64,000 nt of DNA from Vibrio sp. RE88 (GCF_013113835.1 NZ_VTYQ01000006.1:124001-188000); one strand, 5' to 3'; positions 9,009-19,196 are shown, numbered from the stretch's first letter. Made by a program: numbers and translations. The notes: generated by a model from the sequence alone, not told the origin.

Positions 9009-10400
9009 ATGCCTTTCAAACAACGCTTAGCGAGCATACGTAAGTCAAAAGGTTTGGTGGCATTAATATCTGTAATAGCCGCACCTTTCCTAATCTTGGC
9101 AACAGGGACAGCTATTGACAGTGGTCGTGCCTTTTTAGTCAAAGCCAAATTATTCGCCGCTGTCGATGCCGCTGGTATTGCCGCAGCACGGGCGGTCGCG
9201 GAAGGAGAAGACGCCGCCAGAGATGCCGCCATTAAGTTTTTCAATGCTAACCTACCGTCGGACTACCATGACAGTACAACTCCAAGCCCAACAGTCACAT
9301 TCGGCTATGATGCGTTTGGTAACATTTCCATTGATTTGTCCGTATCTTCTGAGGTCAGTACGACGTTCTTAGGTGTGTTTGGTCACAGTACTTTAGCAAT
9401 AAGTGCCTCGGCACAAACCGTGCGCCGCCCCGTTGACTTGGTGTTAGTTGTCGATAACACCACTTCTTTGATGCTAGGTTCAATTGGTGATGTGACAGAC
9501 GATGTCGTCGCCCGCTCTAAGGACTTCATTACCAATTTTAATGAGAGCTTTGACCGAATCGCTCTGGTCAAATACGCCTATGGTGCCGAAGTCCCCGTTG
9601 CCTTCCAAAGCTCCAGAGGCCATAGCCGCAGCGACATCACAACCGAGATTGACGCGTTCGATTTTGGTAGCCTCTCCAGCCTGCAATACACGAATTCTTC
9701 AGAAGGTATCTACTTAGCATTAGATGCTCTGAGGAATGTAACCGATCCTGCGAATCTAAAAGTCATTGTGTTCTTTACTGATGGCGCGCCAAACACCTTT
9801 GCTTCAGAGTTTGATTTTGTTGGCACCAGCACAAATTACACTGGCTCGATACGATCTAGTGATGGGTCGAGTGGTACGCCAAGAGGGCTGTGGTATCACG
9901 ATGCCATTGCCACTCAATTACCAGGAGCGGGCTATGAAGGTAGCGATATTGATGACTATATTGCCGAGCTGCCTGACTACTACACCGCCCACAGCGCTAG
10001 CGCGACTGAATTCAATATACTCAACCCAAGCCACCCTGACCGCCCTGTTACTCAATACAATCCAAGCACACACTCTGCCAACGATCTCTACATTCGTGTT
10101 AATCGTGTCGCTCGAAATTTACTTGAAGATATCGCAACAGCAGCTCGTGGTGAGGATATATACGTGTTCACGTTAGGTTTAGGCTCATCTCTCACTTCGT
10201 CAACCGGACCGGATAACGAGCAAGGGGAAGATCTTCTGATGCGTATGGCGAACGACCCTAGAATGCTTGATGATGCAGACTTAGCGGGTGATTTCAGAGC
10301 CGATCAGCTTCAAGGGGTGTACTGCCACGCAGTCGATGAGGAAGCATTGGGCCCATGTTTTGACGAAATGCTAGACGTCATTATTCGTCTGACTCTATAG
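9009..10400 (+). CDS. TadG-like protein with von Willebrand factor A domain
   Basis: 463 aa. An N-terminal membrane helix (SVIAAPFLILATGTAID) leads into the TadE/G-like segment with DAAGIAAARA, then a periplasmic VWA domain from about residue 140. Its metal site is DNTTS in place of the classical DxSxS, and FFTDGAPN follows. The C-terminal part has two Cys that may pair (CHAVDEE, PCFDEM). A good AAGGA ribosome site precedes the ATG. Together with the two TadE genes it makes an orphan set; metal-dependent adhesion or pilus-tip roles are known in the family, but the function here is unproven. Confidence 0.82.
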   Translation: MPFKQRLASIRKSKGLVALISVIAAPFLILATGTAIDSGRAFLVKAKLFAAVDAAGIAAARAVAEGEDAARDAAIKFFNANLPSDYHDSTTPSPTVTFGYDAFGNISIDLSVSSEVSTTFLGVFGHSTLAISASAQTVRRPVDLVLVVDNTTSLMLGSIGDVTDDVVARSKDFITNFNESFDRIALVKYAYGAEVPVAFQSSRGHSRSDITTEIDAFDFGSLSSLQYTNSSEGIYLALDALRNVTDPANLKVIVFFTDGAPNTFASEFDFVGTSTNYTGSIRSSDGSSGTPRGLWYHDAIATQLPGAGYEGSDIDDYIAELPDYYTAHSASATEFNILNPSHPDRPVTQYNPSTHSANDLYIRVNRVARNLLEDIATAARGEDIYVFTLGLGSSLTSSTGPDNEQGEDLLMRMANDPRMLDDADLAGDFRADQLQGVYCHAVDEEALGPCFDEMLDVIIRLTL

Positions 10401-10412
10401 ATCTACTTTTGG

Positions 10413-10886
10413 TTAAAGGGGCTTATTCATGTAGATGAGCTCCCAACTCTCTCCGTCGAATTCTCGAACGCCTTGCTCTCTCTTCACTTCGACAAAACCT
10501 AGGGACCGATAACAGCGAATAGCAGAATGATTGTGGCTAAACACGCACAACGTGATTTCACGATATCCTTGGTTTCTAGCTTCTCCAATTAACGCTTGCA
10601 ACATTGTTTTCGCTACTCCCTGCCCTCTAAATTGAGGAGCAACAAAGACCCGACAGATACGAGCAATATCATTCGAATGACGATATAGCTCGACGAAGCC
10701 AGCCGCTTGGCCCTGATGAGCGTACAAATACGGTTCAACCTCAGCCTGCGAGCAATGGGCATCGACGCTTTCAACCGTTAATGGATACTGATAAGCAGGT
10801 CCACCCCACAGGTAGTTAAGCTCAGCGGAATCGATCCAGTCGATAAGCTGATTATAGTGTTCTTGTTGAAAGGCGAGCAAAGTCAT
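10413..10886 (-). CDS. GNAT family N-acetyltransferase
   Basis: 157 aa from the ATG at 10886 (MTLLAF). The open frame reaches further upstream to 10937, but that part crosses the terminator of the preceding kinase gene, so I reject the longer start; an in-frame ATG at 10898 is the other option. GNAT features: ICRVFVAPQFRGQGVAKTML (acetyl-CoA loop Q/RGxG) and ITLCVFSHNHSAIRCYRSLGF. The substrate cannot be told from sequence. It converges with the TadG gene. Confidence 0.85.
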   Translation of the reverse strand: MTLLAFQQEHYNQLIDWIDSAELNYLWGGPAYQYPLTVESVDAHCSQAEVEPYLYAHQGQAAGFVELYRHSNDIARICRVFVAPQFRGQGVAKTMLQALIGEARNQGYREITLCVFSHNHSAIRCYRSLGFVEVKREQGVREFDGESWELIYMNKPL

Positions 10887-10898
10887 TGTGATTACCAT

Positions 10899-10922
10899 AA
10901 AAAAAGCCTGCCTAAGCAAGCT
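10899..10922 (-). terminator. Terminator after nagK
   Basis: Read on the minus strand: stem AGCTTGC / GCAGGCT (7 pairs, one G-T) with loop TTAG and a run of seven T. It lies 27 bp past the nagK stop codon and directly ahead of the GNAT start. Confidence 0.8.
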
Positions 10923-10948
10923 CTCAAATTTACTCAATCAAATCAAGA

Positions 10949-11857
10949 TTATTTGATGTTGAGGAAGGCAGCACCACGCACACCACCAGAATCGCCATGT
11001 TTTGCTTTAATAATTTTCGGACACTTAGCAACAGACAGCAGATACTTAGGCACACGCTTTGGCATTTCTTCGTAGATGAGTTCGAAATTAGACAACCCAC
11101 CGCCTAGCGCTACAACATGTGGATCGTTAGCGGTAAAGATATTAGCAAAGCAAATCGCCAATAACTCCATAAAGCGCTCAACGTGTTCGACCGCTTTCAC
11201 TTCACCTTCCTGATGAGCATTGATGATATCAATCGCTTTCTTCGCTTCACCGTAATAGTGTTCGTAAATTAGCTCAAAGCCTCGACCTGATAAGTAGCTG
11301 TCCAGACAACCTTTTTTACCACAGCCACAACCTAGTAGCGGCGCGTTATCTCCCAAGTGGAACCAAGCATCAATCGGTAAACGCATATGGCCAAGCTCAC
11401 CCGCTACGTGGTTACGACCAGAAAATACTTTACCGTCGTAAATCAATCCACCACCAAAGCCAGTGCCAAGAATTAGCCCCATAACCGAAGGCTCGTCTTT
11501 AAGCTCTTCATCCCATGCTTCAGATAGTGCAAAGCAGTTCGCATCGTTTTCAATCTTAACGCTACGGCCTATTTGGGCTTCAAGATCAGCGCGAAGTGGC
11601 TTGCCTTTAGCCGCAGGCACGTTGACCGTCAGAACGGTAGCATCATCGGCGTCTTCCATTCCAGGTAGACCTAGACCGATCTTGCCTTCGCAGCCAAACT
11701 GTTTGTCATACTTATTCACCAGTTCAGCAATCGTGCTCACTAATAAAGAATAGTCTTCCGTTGGCGTTGGTACGCGCTCTGTGGCAACACGCTCTAATTG
11801 TTCATTAAACGCACCAAATTCAATCTTAGTGCCTCCAACGTCAAAGCCGTAGTACAT
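10949..11857 (-). CDS. nagK: N-acetyl-D-glucosamine kinase (ROK family)
   Basis: 302 aa. ROK signature: ATP site [12 protein letters not shown] at the start, [21 protein letters not shown], and the zinc-binding [16 protein letters not shown]. Length and motifs match NagK, which phosphorylates cytoplasmic GlcNAc to GlcNAc-6-phosphate in chitin and cell wall recycling. The ribosome site GGGAG lies 8 bases before the ATG. It stands alone between DTW and GNAT genes, with its own terminator. A different ROK sugar kinase is possible but less likely. Confidence 0.85.
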   Translation of the reverse strand: MYYGFDVGGTKIEFGAFNEQLERVATERVPTPTEDYSLLVSTIAELVNKYDKQFGCEGKIGLGLPGMEDADDATVLTVNVPAAKGKPLRADLEAQIGRSVKIENDANCFALSEAWDEELKDEPSVMGLILGTGFGGGLIYDGKVFSGRNHVAGELGHMRLPIDAWFHLGDNAPLLGCGCGKKGCLDSYLSGRGFELIYEHYYGEAKKAIDIINAHQEGEVKAVEHVERFMELLAICFANIFTANDPHVVALGGGLSNFELIYEEMPKRVPKYLLSVAKCPKIIKAKHGDSGGVRGAAFLNIK

Positions 11858-11999
11858 CGTATCTCTCCCAGAAACAAATATAAAAAAGTCAAAATCGGTT
11901 CATTATCCACATTGGTACGCCTACAATCCGTGACGTGGAACGAATTTAACCACTACCTAGGCTTAACTGTGCAGACTATCGCCAACAAGCCCATTATTT

Positions 12000-12740
12000 T
12001 CAGACTGAATTCTCGTTTTTCATCTTCTGAAGATAATGTTGCAGCTGTGGTCGGTCGAAATTTGGCTTAATTCGGGTCTTGCTTAACAGGTAGCTTTCTT
12101 TAAACACATCAAACCACAGTTTAAGCGTTTGCGCCGTCTGCTCTTCACCCAGTTGTTCAAGTACCAATGTGGCGACTTCTGCCGTAGCAAGATGTTGCTC
12201 ATTGTCAGAACGTCTCATGACATATTGAGAAATTGATTCTGGCGACACTGACAAAACAGGAAGCGCATTCAGATATGGCGATTTTCGAAAAATGCGCCTA
12301 GCTTCTCTCCAGCTTCCATCAAGAAAGATGAGTAGTGGTTTTTTACCACCACACTGCTGACGGGCGTCTTCTCCAAGCAAGCGAGACTTATCTTCAACAT
12401 ATTCATCAGGAAACACAACGATGGGCTGATAGTTTTCATGATTGATCAACGACAGCATCGCCTGATCGGGTTCTGTGCGACTCCATTGATACACATAACC
12501 TTCTTTTACCGTATCAAGGATAAGCCGCCCAGTGTTGCTTGGCTTGAAGACTTCATTTTCAGACACTAGCAGCATCACCGCCACCGAGCTGGAGACATCT
12601 GGCTGGTAAGCACAGATACAAAAGTGTTCAGCTACCTGACAGTACTGACAACGCTGGACTTTACAGCCTCTTGCATTGAACGGCTTAGTCGAGTGCTCTA
12701 GGCGATGCTGATAGAGGCGGTGAAAAGCGTGGATTCTCAT
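12000..12740 (-). CDS. DTW domain protein, tRNA acp3U-forming transferase (TapT-like)
   Basis: 246 aa from the ATG at 12740; the open frame extends to 12806, but alignment in mind with E. coli YfiP/TapT, where about ten residues precede RATRPF, favours the shorter start. Motifs: four-Cys zinc knuckle (RCQYCQVAEHFCIC), FKPSNTGRLI, QWSRTEPDQ, VVFPDEY and DGSWREARR, the family's D-x-T-W box with Thr changed to Ser. The family adds 3-amino-3-carboxypropyl to U47 of tRNA using S-adenosylmethionine. Divergent from the fatty acid hydroxylase gene. Confidence 0.87.
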   Translation of the reverse strand: MRIHAFHRLYQHRLEHSTKPFNARGCKVQRCQYCQVAEHFCICAYQPDVSSSVAVMLLVSENEVFKPSNTGRLILDTVKEGYVYQWSRTEPDQAMLSLINHENYQPIVVFPDEYVEDKSRLLGEDARQQCGGKKPLLIFLDGSWREARRIFRKSPYLNALPVLSVSPESISQYVMRRSDNEQHLATAEVATLVLEQLGEEQTAQTLKLWFDVFKESYLLSKTRIKPNFDRPQLQHYLQKMKNENSV

Positions 12741-12824
12741 GTAAGTTGATGGATAATGATAAAGGGTGCAGAGTTTACCTTGAGACAAATCCGTTGCAAG
12801 TTCCATGTGGGAGAAAAACCTCGT

Positions 12825-13613
12825 ATGCAGAATCCAGATCTTATCCGCCTAAGCTTTTTTCTTTCCGTGCTCATTCTGTGTGGATTGTGGGAGTGGCTAA
12901 CTCCACGAAAAAAGCTGACTCAGAATAAGCTCTACCGCTGGATGAACAACCTTGGCTTAGTCGCGTTTAACTCTGTCTTTCTCGGCATTTTTATGCCAGT
13001 GCTGGCCTTTGAGGCAGCAAACGTTGCTATCAAACAGCAATGGGGATTACTCAATCACCTAGATTTCCCCTTCTTAGCGGAAGTCATCATGTGTGTCATT
13101 TTTCTCGATCTGGCAATCTACCTCCAACATCTGGTCTTTCATAAAGTCCCTTGGCTATGGCGATTACACAGAATGCATCATGCGGATCAGGATATCGATG
13201 TCACAACAGGTAGCCGCTTCCACCCAATAGAAATCGTCCTGTCGATGTGGATTAAAATCGCACTTGTGGTCGCTCTAGGTATCTCTCCTCTCGCAATCAT
13301 CGTGTTTGAAATCATTCTCAATGCAAGCGCGATGTTTAATCACAGTAACGCCAAGCTACCATTCAAGGTGGATGCCGCTCTGCGCAAAGTGATTGTCACA
13401 CCAGACATGCATCGCGTGCACCACTCAGTAATAACTCGAGAAACCCATTCTAACTTTGGTTTTTTCCTCTCTATCTGGGATCGCTGGTTCGGTACTTACA
13501 TCGCTCAACCTGAGCGTGGCCACGATGAGGTCAAGATAGGCATTCCATTGTTCCAACGCCCACGAGAGCAATGGCTGGACAAGATGCTCACGCAACCCTT
13601 TAGGGAAAATTAA
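12825..13613 (+). CDS. Fatty acid hydroxylase / sterol desaturase family membrane protein
   Basis: 262 aa from the ATG at 12825 (MQNPDLIRL), with GGGAG upstream; a longer frame to 12756 would overlap the neighbouring promoter. It has several membrane segments and the histidine clusters of the di-iron family: HLVFH, HRMHH and HRVHH, plus NHSN. Such enzymes hydroxylate or desaturate lipid chains at the inner membrane. The substrate is unknown. No operon partner is visible. Confidence 0.85.
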   Translation: MQNPDLIRLSFFLSVLILCGLWEWLTPRKKLTQNKLYRWMNNLGLVAFNSVFLGIFMPVLAFEAANVAIKQQWGLLNHLDFPFLAEVIMCVIFLDLAIYLQHLVFHKVPWLWRLHRMHHADQDIDVTTGSRFHPIEIVLSMWIKIALVVALGISPLAIIVFEIILNASAMFNHSNAKLPFKVDAALRKVIVTPDMHRVHHSVITRETHSNFGFFLSIWDRWFGTYIAQPERGHDEVKIGIPLFQRPREQWLDKMLTQPFREN

Positions 13614-13715
13614 CCACAACTTTATCTTCGGTAACAGAAGAGAGTCGGCACATCGAGACATGATCTAGAATTAGGCTAAGGCGCTTTATCAATACACCAT
13701 TCCATAGGAGCTTAA

Positions 13716-14453
13716 ATGAAGCTAATCTTGGCCTTGATGACAATCTACTCCACCTCCCTAGTCGCTCAAACCGTCACTATTGCGGCCGACGAATGGTACC
13801 CTATGAACGGTGATATCAAAGCTGGTGAAAGTGGGTTTATGATCGATTTGGCAGATCAAGCACTTGCACTTAAGGGGATGAATATTGAGTATCGCGTGAT
13901 GCCTTGGGAAAGAGCGATACTGCAAGCAAGAGGCGGATTGATTGACTGCGTTGTTGGTGCTTCTGTTGACGACGTGCCTGACTTCATTTTTGGCCAAGAA
14001 GAGTATGGGTTGTACGATACAACCTTTTACGTCAGACACGATGACCTGTGGCGTTACCAGTCAAAACAATCTTTGACTGACAAAAAAGTGGGGGCGATAT
14101 TAGGATACGCTTATGCGCCCGAGGTGGATGATTGGCTCGAACTGAACGCAAAGAAAATGTCGGGTAATAAAGCGCTAGATAAAAACATAAAAATGCTGCT
14201 TTCTTACCGACTTGATACAGTCATTGAATCCAGCGCTGTTATGCGAGCCAAATTAAAACAGATGGGGCTTTCTACTGAGGTGATGCCAGCAGGAAACGTT
14301 GGGCACCCCACCAAGATTTATGTCGCCTGCGGCCCCAATAGCGATCGTTCGCAGCTAATTGTCGATGCACTCGATGAAGGTATCCGTACTCTCAGGTCTC
14401 GAGGTGATGTTCAACAAATCATGCAAAATTATGGGTTAACTGACTGGAAATAA
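13716..14453 (+). CDS. Periplasmic solute-binding protein, family 3 type
   Basis: 245 aa. A signal peptide of about 17 residues (STSLVA-Q) is followed by an SBP_bac_3-like fold: VTIAADEWYPMNG near the start, PWERAILQARGGLIDCVVG and a C-terminal GDVQQIMQNYGL. No ABC permease or ATPase gene is adjacent, so it may serve an unlinked transporter or act as a sensor partner. An excellent ribosome site (AGGAG, 7 bases before ATG). The convergent chemoreceptor 24 bp away may be a coincidence. Confidence 0.8.
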   Translation: MKLILALMTIYSTSLVAQTVTIAADEWYPMNGDIKAGESGFMIDLADQALALKGMNIEYRVMPWERAILQARGGLIDCVVGASVDDVPDFIFGQEEYGLYDTTFYVRHDDLWRYQSKQSLTDKKVGAILGYAYAPEVDDWLELNAKKMSGNKALDKNIKMLLSYRLDTVIESSAVMRAKLKQMGLSTEVMPAGNVGHPTKIYVACGPNSDRSQLIVDALDEGIRTLRSRGDVQQIMQNYGLTDWK

Positions 14454-14468
14454 CGGATACCAGTCAGT
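14439..14468. terminator. Symmetric hairpin between convergent genes
   Basis: Perfect 9 bp stem ACTGACTGG / CCAGTCAGT with a 12-base loop that contains the stop codon of the solute-binding protein gene; it ends 10 bases before the stop of the chemoreceptor gene. No long T run on either side, so it is only a possible two-way terminator. Confidence 0.4.
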
Positions 14469-14477
14469 GTTCCATAT

Positions 14478-16511
14478 CTAATTCGCTAAGTTATACTTGT
14501 GCAGCATAGCTTGTTGGTGACCTGCAATTTCCGCAACGTGTTCTGAGTTTTCAACCATTGATTCGAGCTGAAGCTTGGTTTGTTCTCCCTGCTCCGATAC
14601 ATGAGTAATGGACTGGCTGACATCCGCCGTTGCCCTCTCCTGTTCTTCTGTCGCAACAGTAATTTGCTCCACTCGAAGGCGGATCTGATTAACCGCTTTC
14701 TCAATCTCTTCAAAGGTACTTTTTACTTGTTCACTGGACTCCAGAGCAAACGTCATTTCCTCACGACTAGCTGAAACTGCACTGCGTGATTTTTCTGCCG
14801 CAGCCACCAATTCACTCATACGGTCGCGGATGTTTGACGTCTGCTGCGATGTATCACTGGCCAGTTTACGTACTTCGTCAGCAACCACAGCAAACCCTCT
14901 CCCTTGCTCTCCTGCTCGTGCAGCTTCAATCGCAGCATTGAGCGCCAGTAGATTGGTATTTTCTGCAATACCAGAAATCATATCGACCATTTCACGAATT
15001 TGTTTCACTCGATTGTCCAGCTCGACCATGGAATGTTCATTCATGTTGAGTGTGTCTTCTAAAGACTGGAGCCTGACTTGGTTTAACTCAATGACTTTCA
15101 CCCCATTTCCAGAATACTCTGCCGCTTGCTGAGATTCGCTATATGACTCATTGGTCACGGTCGCGATTTCTTTTATCGACGCTTCGAGCTGCGTTACCGT
15201 CTCAACCATACTGGTTAGAGATTCGTTCTGGCGAGCCAAGCTCAAGTTGGATTGCTCCGCTGCATCATGACTGATTTCCGCTGTTTGATATAGCGTTTCG
15301 CAGTTTCGCGTCACGGTCGAGATAGAGTCGCGAGTTGATTCAATGACCTGATTAAGTTTGCGCGCTACTTCTTTCATTTCAAATGGCCCAAGCAAAGTAA
15401 CCGTGCTGGTAAAGTCATGCTCTGTTAGCCTGTTCAGGCTACCAATGATGTTTTTCAAGCCTCGATTAATCCAAGCTCGTAGAGAGACCCAAGAAATAAC
15501 GATAATAGCCACCAATACCAAACTACTAATAATCAGTACTGTATTGATGGAATGTATCGTGTTGCTCACGACACGTTTACTGTCATCAATTAGGGTTTCC
15601 GCTGTGTGGGAAATGTTGTTAAGTAATTGAATGGTGTCATTGGCCAAAACCGCCGCTTGGGCTAGCTGAGCTCTCTGATTTTGCGCCAGCTCTAATTTCT
15701 TCAAAATTTGCTTTAGCACCCCTGATTCAGAAAACCCAGCCTGAACCATATCGTATGGGGCAACTAAACTCGCAAACTCTTTAACTTCAGGGTGCCATTC
15801 TGAAAAATCATCAAACGCGAGATTAATCCCAGCGATACGACTGCGCATTTCCTTGTACTCTTGCATTGCTTTATCTAGGTCCTTCTGCATCATCAGAACC
15901 AGAAATGTGCTTTCCATAGAGCTCGCGCTGGCAATAAATCGATTCGCCGCATCTGAAGATTCAGGGTTATCAACCGCAAGAAAGGAACTGATTCGATTCA
16001 TTTCTGGGCCTATTGAGCTCAAGCCATAGCGGAACTCTGTCACTTGCGAGTCTATGTCTCCCTGCATTGTCAGCAGTGATTGCTGAGTTGAAAGTATTCT
16101 ATTGGTGATACCGGATAACGCTTCGATATTCTCTCTAAGCTCAGATTCTTGTTGTTGTGATATGGCTTGATTGAATTCCGAAGAAATCACAAAGACTTGT
16201 TCAACTAACGTCAACGTTTCATCGATATTTTTAACGGTTTGTTCCTTGATCGTATTAAGACCTTCAATATCACTAACTTGAGAGCCATAACCGAGTTGTT
16301 TGACTTGTTCCAAAATGGCCTGTGTGAGCTTTGCGTTGGTCATTGCAAGGGGAAGGGCTTGATCTGAAAGCGTCTCAAATTGAGCGCCAACTCTCTCAAT
16401 CCCTTTAATACTGGTGACAGATAAGCCAATGACCAGTATGGTGATCGTTAAGAACACAGCACTGATAGTTTGAATGAGCGAGAGTGAGAAACTCGTCTTT
16501 TGCTTGGGCAT
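14478..16511 (-). CDS. Methyl-accepting chemotaxis protein
   Basis: 677 aa. Membrane segment about residues 12-33, a long helical periplasmic sensor region (about 34-315), a second membrane segment ([17 protein letters not shown]), HAMP, then the signalling coiled coil. The hairpin tip [29 protein letters not shown] is near residues 515-545 (only its core cited). It has no C-terminal NWETF-like pentapeptide, so adaptation enzymes must reach it without tethering. It sets flagellar bias through CheA/CheW; the ligand is unknown. Confidence 0.95.
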   Translation of the reverse strand: MPKQKTSFSLSLIQTISAVFLTITILVIGLSVTSIKGIERVGAQFETLSDQALPLAMTNAKLTQAILEQVKQLGYGSQVSDIEGLNTIKEQTVKNIDETLTLVEQVFVISSEFNQAISQQQESELRENIEALSGITNRILSTQQSLLTMQGDIDSQVTEFRYGLSSIGPEMNRISSFLAVDNPESSDAANRFIASASSMESTFLVLMMQKDLDKAMQEYKEMRSRIAGINLAFDDFSEWHPEVKEFASLVAPYDMVQAGFSESGVLKQILKKLELAQNQRAQLAQAAVLANDTIQLLNNISHTAETLIDDSKRVVSNTIHSINTVLIISSLVLVAIIVISWVSLRAWINRGLKNIIGSLNRLTEHDFTSTVTLLGPFEMKEVARKLNQVIESTRDSISTVTRNCETLYQTAEISHDAAEQSNLSLARQNESLTSMVETVTQLEASIKEIATVTNESYSESQQAAEYSGNGVKVIELNQVRLQSLEDTLNMNEHSMVELDNRVKQIREMVDMISGIAENTNLLALNAAIEAARAGEQGRGFAVVADEVRKLASDTSQQTSNIRDRMSELVAAAEKSRSAVSASREEMTFALESSEQVKSTFEEIEKAVNQIRLRVEQITVATEEQERATADVSQSITHVSEQGEQTKLQLESMVENSEHVAEIAGHQQAMLHKYNLAN

Positions 16512-16606
16512 AATTTTGAACCGACATCATACAAAAGTTTAATCAGTGTGCGATTCTATTTAGATAATATTACATATAAATGTCATTAAGAGGTGAAATA
16601 GGCACC

Positions 16607-17119
16607 ATGAATAGAGTTGCGCCGCAATTTTCAATCACTTTGTTAATTCTCCTCTTAGCAGGGTGTTCCAATTCCCCTTCTCCACAAGATTTCAATGAAT
16701 TAGATAGCGCTAAGAACATTTCTTCCTATGAAAAAGGCGTGCAACAAGAGTTTCTTGAGGTCTATAAAGATTGGAAAGGCGTTCCTTACCGCCTAGGAGG
16801 CAACACCTACAGCGGTATTGACTGTTCCGCTTTTGTACAAATGGCATACAGAGAAGCGCTGAACATTCAATTACCACGCACCACATTGGCACAGGTAAAC
16901 GTCGGTGATGAGTTGAGTTATGAACAAGTTCAAGTTGGAGACTTAGCCTTTTTCAAAACGTCAAGAAAGGTTCGTCATGTGGGTGTGTATATTGGTAACA
17001 AGCAATTTATGCATGCTTCAACATCAAAAGGCGTCATGATTTCTAGGCTGGATAACCCGTATTGGGCTTCAAAATTTTGGCATTTCAGACGGGTTGCCAC
17101 GCCGCCTGCGGTGAATTGA
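16607..17119 (+). CDS. NlpC/P60 family lipoprotein (Spr-like endopeptidase)
   Basis: 170 aa from the ATG at 16607; an in-frame ATG 27 bp upstream lacks a ribosome site. Lipobox LLLAGC (Cys20) marks an outer-membrane lipoprotein. The NlpC/P60 domain has Cys73 in GIDCSAF, His124 in RHVGVYIG and His136 in FMHAS, the Cys-His-His triad of peptidoglycan DL-endopeptidases such as Spr/MepS and NlpC. It cuts peptide cross-links during wall growth. It is divergent from the chemoreceptor gene and meets the DUF3802 gene end to end (2 bp). Confidence 0.92.
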   Translation: MNRVAPQFSITLLILLLAGCSNSPSPQDFNELDSAKNISSYEKGVQQEFLEVYKDWKGVPYRLGGNTYSGIDCSAFVQMAYREALNIQLPRTTLAQVNVGDELSYEQVQVGDLAFFKTSRKVRHVGVYIGNKQFMHASTSKGVMISRLDNPYWASKFWHFRRVATPPAVN

Positions 17120-17121
17120 AA

Positions 17122-17466
17122 TCAGTCGTATTTGGCGACTGCGGAATCAAATAGGTTTTTGACCAGTGCGATGTACTCATCAAGGAATGTAATCTGATCG
17201 TTTGTTGCAGGTTTAGACCAAACACCCGCTAATACTTCCCCTAAATCTTCTACTACTGAATCTGCTTCTTTAAGCAATTGGAAGCGAACACTTGAGTGTA
17301 GTTCTGGATTCTGCTCAAAAATGGCCATGATGTTACTTGCTACCATATCGGTAACCACATCTTCGACACTTTCAGCACCTGTGTCTCCATCGTCAGATGA
17401 AAAGACATCAAGATTAAAAGCCAGATGCTCAATGAGTGCTAGGTAGCCATCGGTTTCAACAACCAC
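17122..17466 (-). CDS. DUF3802 family protein
   Basis: 114 aa from a GTG at 17466, which has GGAG seven bases upstream and gives the family start MVVETDGYLALIEHL; an ATG at 17484 would place the ribosome site inside the gene. Acidic, helical, soluble, no known motif. DUF3802 proteins are small and found in Vibrio and Photobacterium; the function is unknown. Confidence 0.82.
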   Translation of the reverse strand: MVVETDGYLALIEHLAFNLDVFSSDDGDTGAESVEDVVTDMVASNIMAIFEQNPELHSSVRFQLLKEADSVVEDLGEVLAGVWSKPATNDQITFLDEYIALVKNLFDSAVAKYD

Positions 17467-17484
17467 TGTCGTTCTCCATTTCAT

Positions 17485-17820
17485 TATTCTGTTTGCGAGT
17501 CACTTTCTAATACTAAGACATATCAATGAGTTTTCACAACTCAACTCGACTCGGATGCTGATAAAATTCGAAAGTTGTTTATACCTTAGTTGAAGAGTTT
17601 GGTTTAATTTCCAACTGATTGCTTTGAACTAGGATCAACTTTTATCAGGACTAAACTATTTTACTAGTTTATAGGCTCAATTCGGATATGACAAAGTTCA
17701 CAAATTGATAAGCTTAATGAATCCACCCACTAAATGATTGAATTTTTTGCAGTCTGATTCAGAATTAACCAATTCCTTATTCTACAATGTTAATACTCAA
17801 CTGCTGAAACGGGTCTAGAT
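17485..17820. other. 336 bp AT-rich gap, no gene seen
   Basis: The gap lies between two divergent genes and must hold both promoters. I saw no convincing open frame, RNA gene, clear operator or long inverted repeat. The start codon at 17821 has only a poor ribosome site. Confidence 0.6.
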
Positions 17821-18687
17821 ATGTGGCAAGCCATAACTGAGCAACTGTCTGAAGCATTAATGTTTTCTTTTGATATTGTCGAGAAAAGCCGCTTACACGG
17901 CGGTGATATCAGTGACTGCTACATGATAAGCGATGGCGAGCAGCGCTATTTTGTTAAGGTCAATCTGCGAGATTTTTACCCCAAGTTTGAAATAGAAGCG
18001 GAAAATATCCGAATCTTACGAGAAAGCTCCACCGTTTCCGTTCCTGAACATATTCTTACTGGCAAGAGTAAAGAGCATGCCTTCCTCATTCTGAATTACC
18101 TCCCGACCAAACCGCTCGATGATAGCAGTAACAGTTACAAATTTGGCCAACAGCTTGCCAAGCTCCACCAATGGGGAGAGCAGAAAGAGTACGGGTTTGA
18201 TCAGGATAATTTCATTGGTTCTACTATGCAGCCCAATAAGTGGGACAGAAAATGGGGGCGTTTTTTTGCTGAGCAAAGGATTGGGTGGCAACTTCAGTTA
18301 ATGAAAGAGAAAGGGGTCACTCTGGTAGATATCGGTGACTTTACCCATCTCGTAAAAGACAGATTAGGTAACCACAACCCTCGCCCGTCGTTACTGCATG
18401 GTGATCTCTGGCACGGCAACGCAGCAAACTCAGTATTTGGCCCCATTTGTTACGACCCCTCCTGTTACTGGGGAGATCGAGAGTGCGACATTGCGATGAC
18501 CGAGCTGTTTGAAGGCTTCCAACCAGAATTCTACCAAGGCTATGAGAGCGTTTTACCCTTAGATCTTGCCTATAGCGAGCGTAAAGACATTTACAATCTT
18601 TATCACCTACTCAACCACTACAATCAATTTGGTGGTCATTACCTAGATCAATGCGAACGCTTAATCAATAAGATACTTACATATTAA
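17821..18687 (+). CDS. Fructosamine kinase family protein (YniA-like)
   Basis: 288 aa with the protein kinase-like fold of fructosamine-3-kinases: nucleotide-binding SRLHGGDISDCYMI and YFVKVN, catalytic loop LLHGDLWHGNA, and metal-binding Asp in CYDPSCYWGDRECDIAM. The family phosphorylates fructosamine (glycated lysine) adducts, starting protein or metabolite deglycation. It stands alone and ends at a strong terminator (18757-18780). Confidence 0.9.
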   Translation: MWQAITEQLSEALMFSFDIVEKSRLHGGDISDCYMISDGEQRYFVKVNLRDFYPKFEIEAENIRILRESSTVSVPEHILTGKSKEHAFLILNYLPTKPLDDSSNSYKFGQQLAKLHQWGEQKEYGFDQDNFIGSTMQPNKWDRKWGRFFAEQRIGWQLQLMKEKGVTLVDIGDFTHLVKDRLGNHNPRPSLLHGDLWHGNAANSVFGPICYDPSCYWGDRECDIAMTELFEGFQPEFYQGYESVLPLDLAYSERKDIYNLYHLLNHYNQFGGHYLDQCERLINKILTY

Positions 18688-18756
18688 ATTGTAGGAATTC
18701 TCTTATTTAACAACAAATTAGAAGCAACTAATCAGAAAATTGTCAATCCAAATCAA

Positions 18757-18780
18757 AACACCGAGCTCAGCCTCGGTGTT
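18757..18780 (+). terminator. Strong terminator after fructosamine kinase gene
   Basis: Nine-base-pair stem AACACCGAG / CTCGGTGTT with a 6-base loop, followed by TTTTATT. It starts 69 bp after the stop codon. Confidence 0.88.
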
Positions 18781-18970
18781 TTTTATTAGCTATCTCAAAC
18801 TTTGTACTTAATTTACGTCTATTACTAACTTAACGACTTAAGATTAATTTGTCGGAGCCAATAGTAACGGATTGTACATACACAAGGTGGTGCGCCAAAG
18901 CGTGACCAATTAAACCGTAGGTATGTAAGGCTTGGGCATTGATCTCATCAAAGACGTAAGGAAGAGAGCT

Positions 18971-19174
18971 ATGCGAAAATACACTGAGAAAAGAGTTACC
19001 TGCCCACATTGCGGGCACTCAATTGGTATCACGTTAGACGCGTCCAATGGCAGTCAGAATTTTTACGATGATTGTCCGGCTTGCTGTAATGCCATTCACC
19101 TGAGCATGATGGTTAACGAGCAACTGGATGAGATTGAACTCTACATCGACGCCGACGATGAACAAATTTTTTAA
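18971..19174 (+). CDS. CPXCG-motif zinc-ribbon protein
   Basis: 67 aa from the ATG at 18971, which has GGAAGAG upstream. Four Cys in two pairs, CPHCG near residue 10 and CPACC near 40, form a likely zinc ribbon; the C-terminus is acidic (DADDEQIF). It matches small CPXCG cysteine-rich proteins of Gammaproteobacteria with unknown role. A terminator follows at once. Confidence 0.85.
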   Translation: MRKYTEKRVTCPHCGHSIGITLDASNGSQNFYDDCPACCNAIHLSMMVNEQLDEIELYIDADDEQIF

Positions 19175-19196
19175 AAAAGCGCCGCAAGGCGCTTTT
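19175..19196 (+). terminator. Terminator after CPXCG gene
   Basis: Perfect stem AAAAGCGCC / GGCGCTTTT with loop GCAA and the T run inside the stem, right after the stop. It may also serve the convergent ribE gene. Confidence 0.85.
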
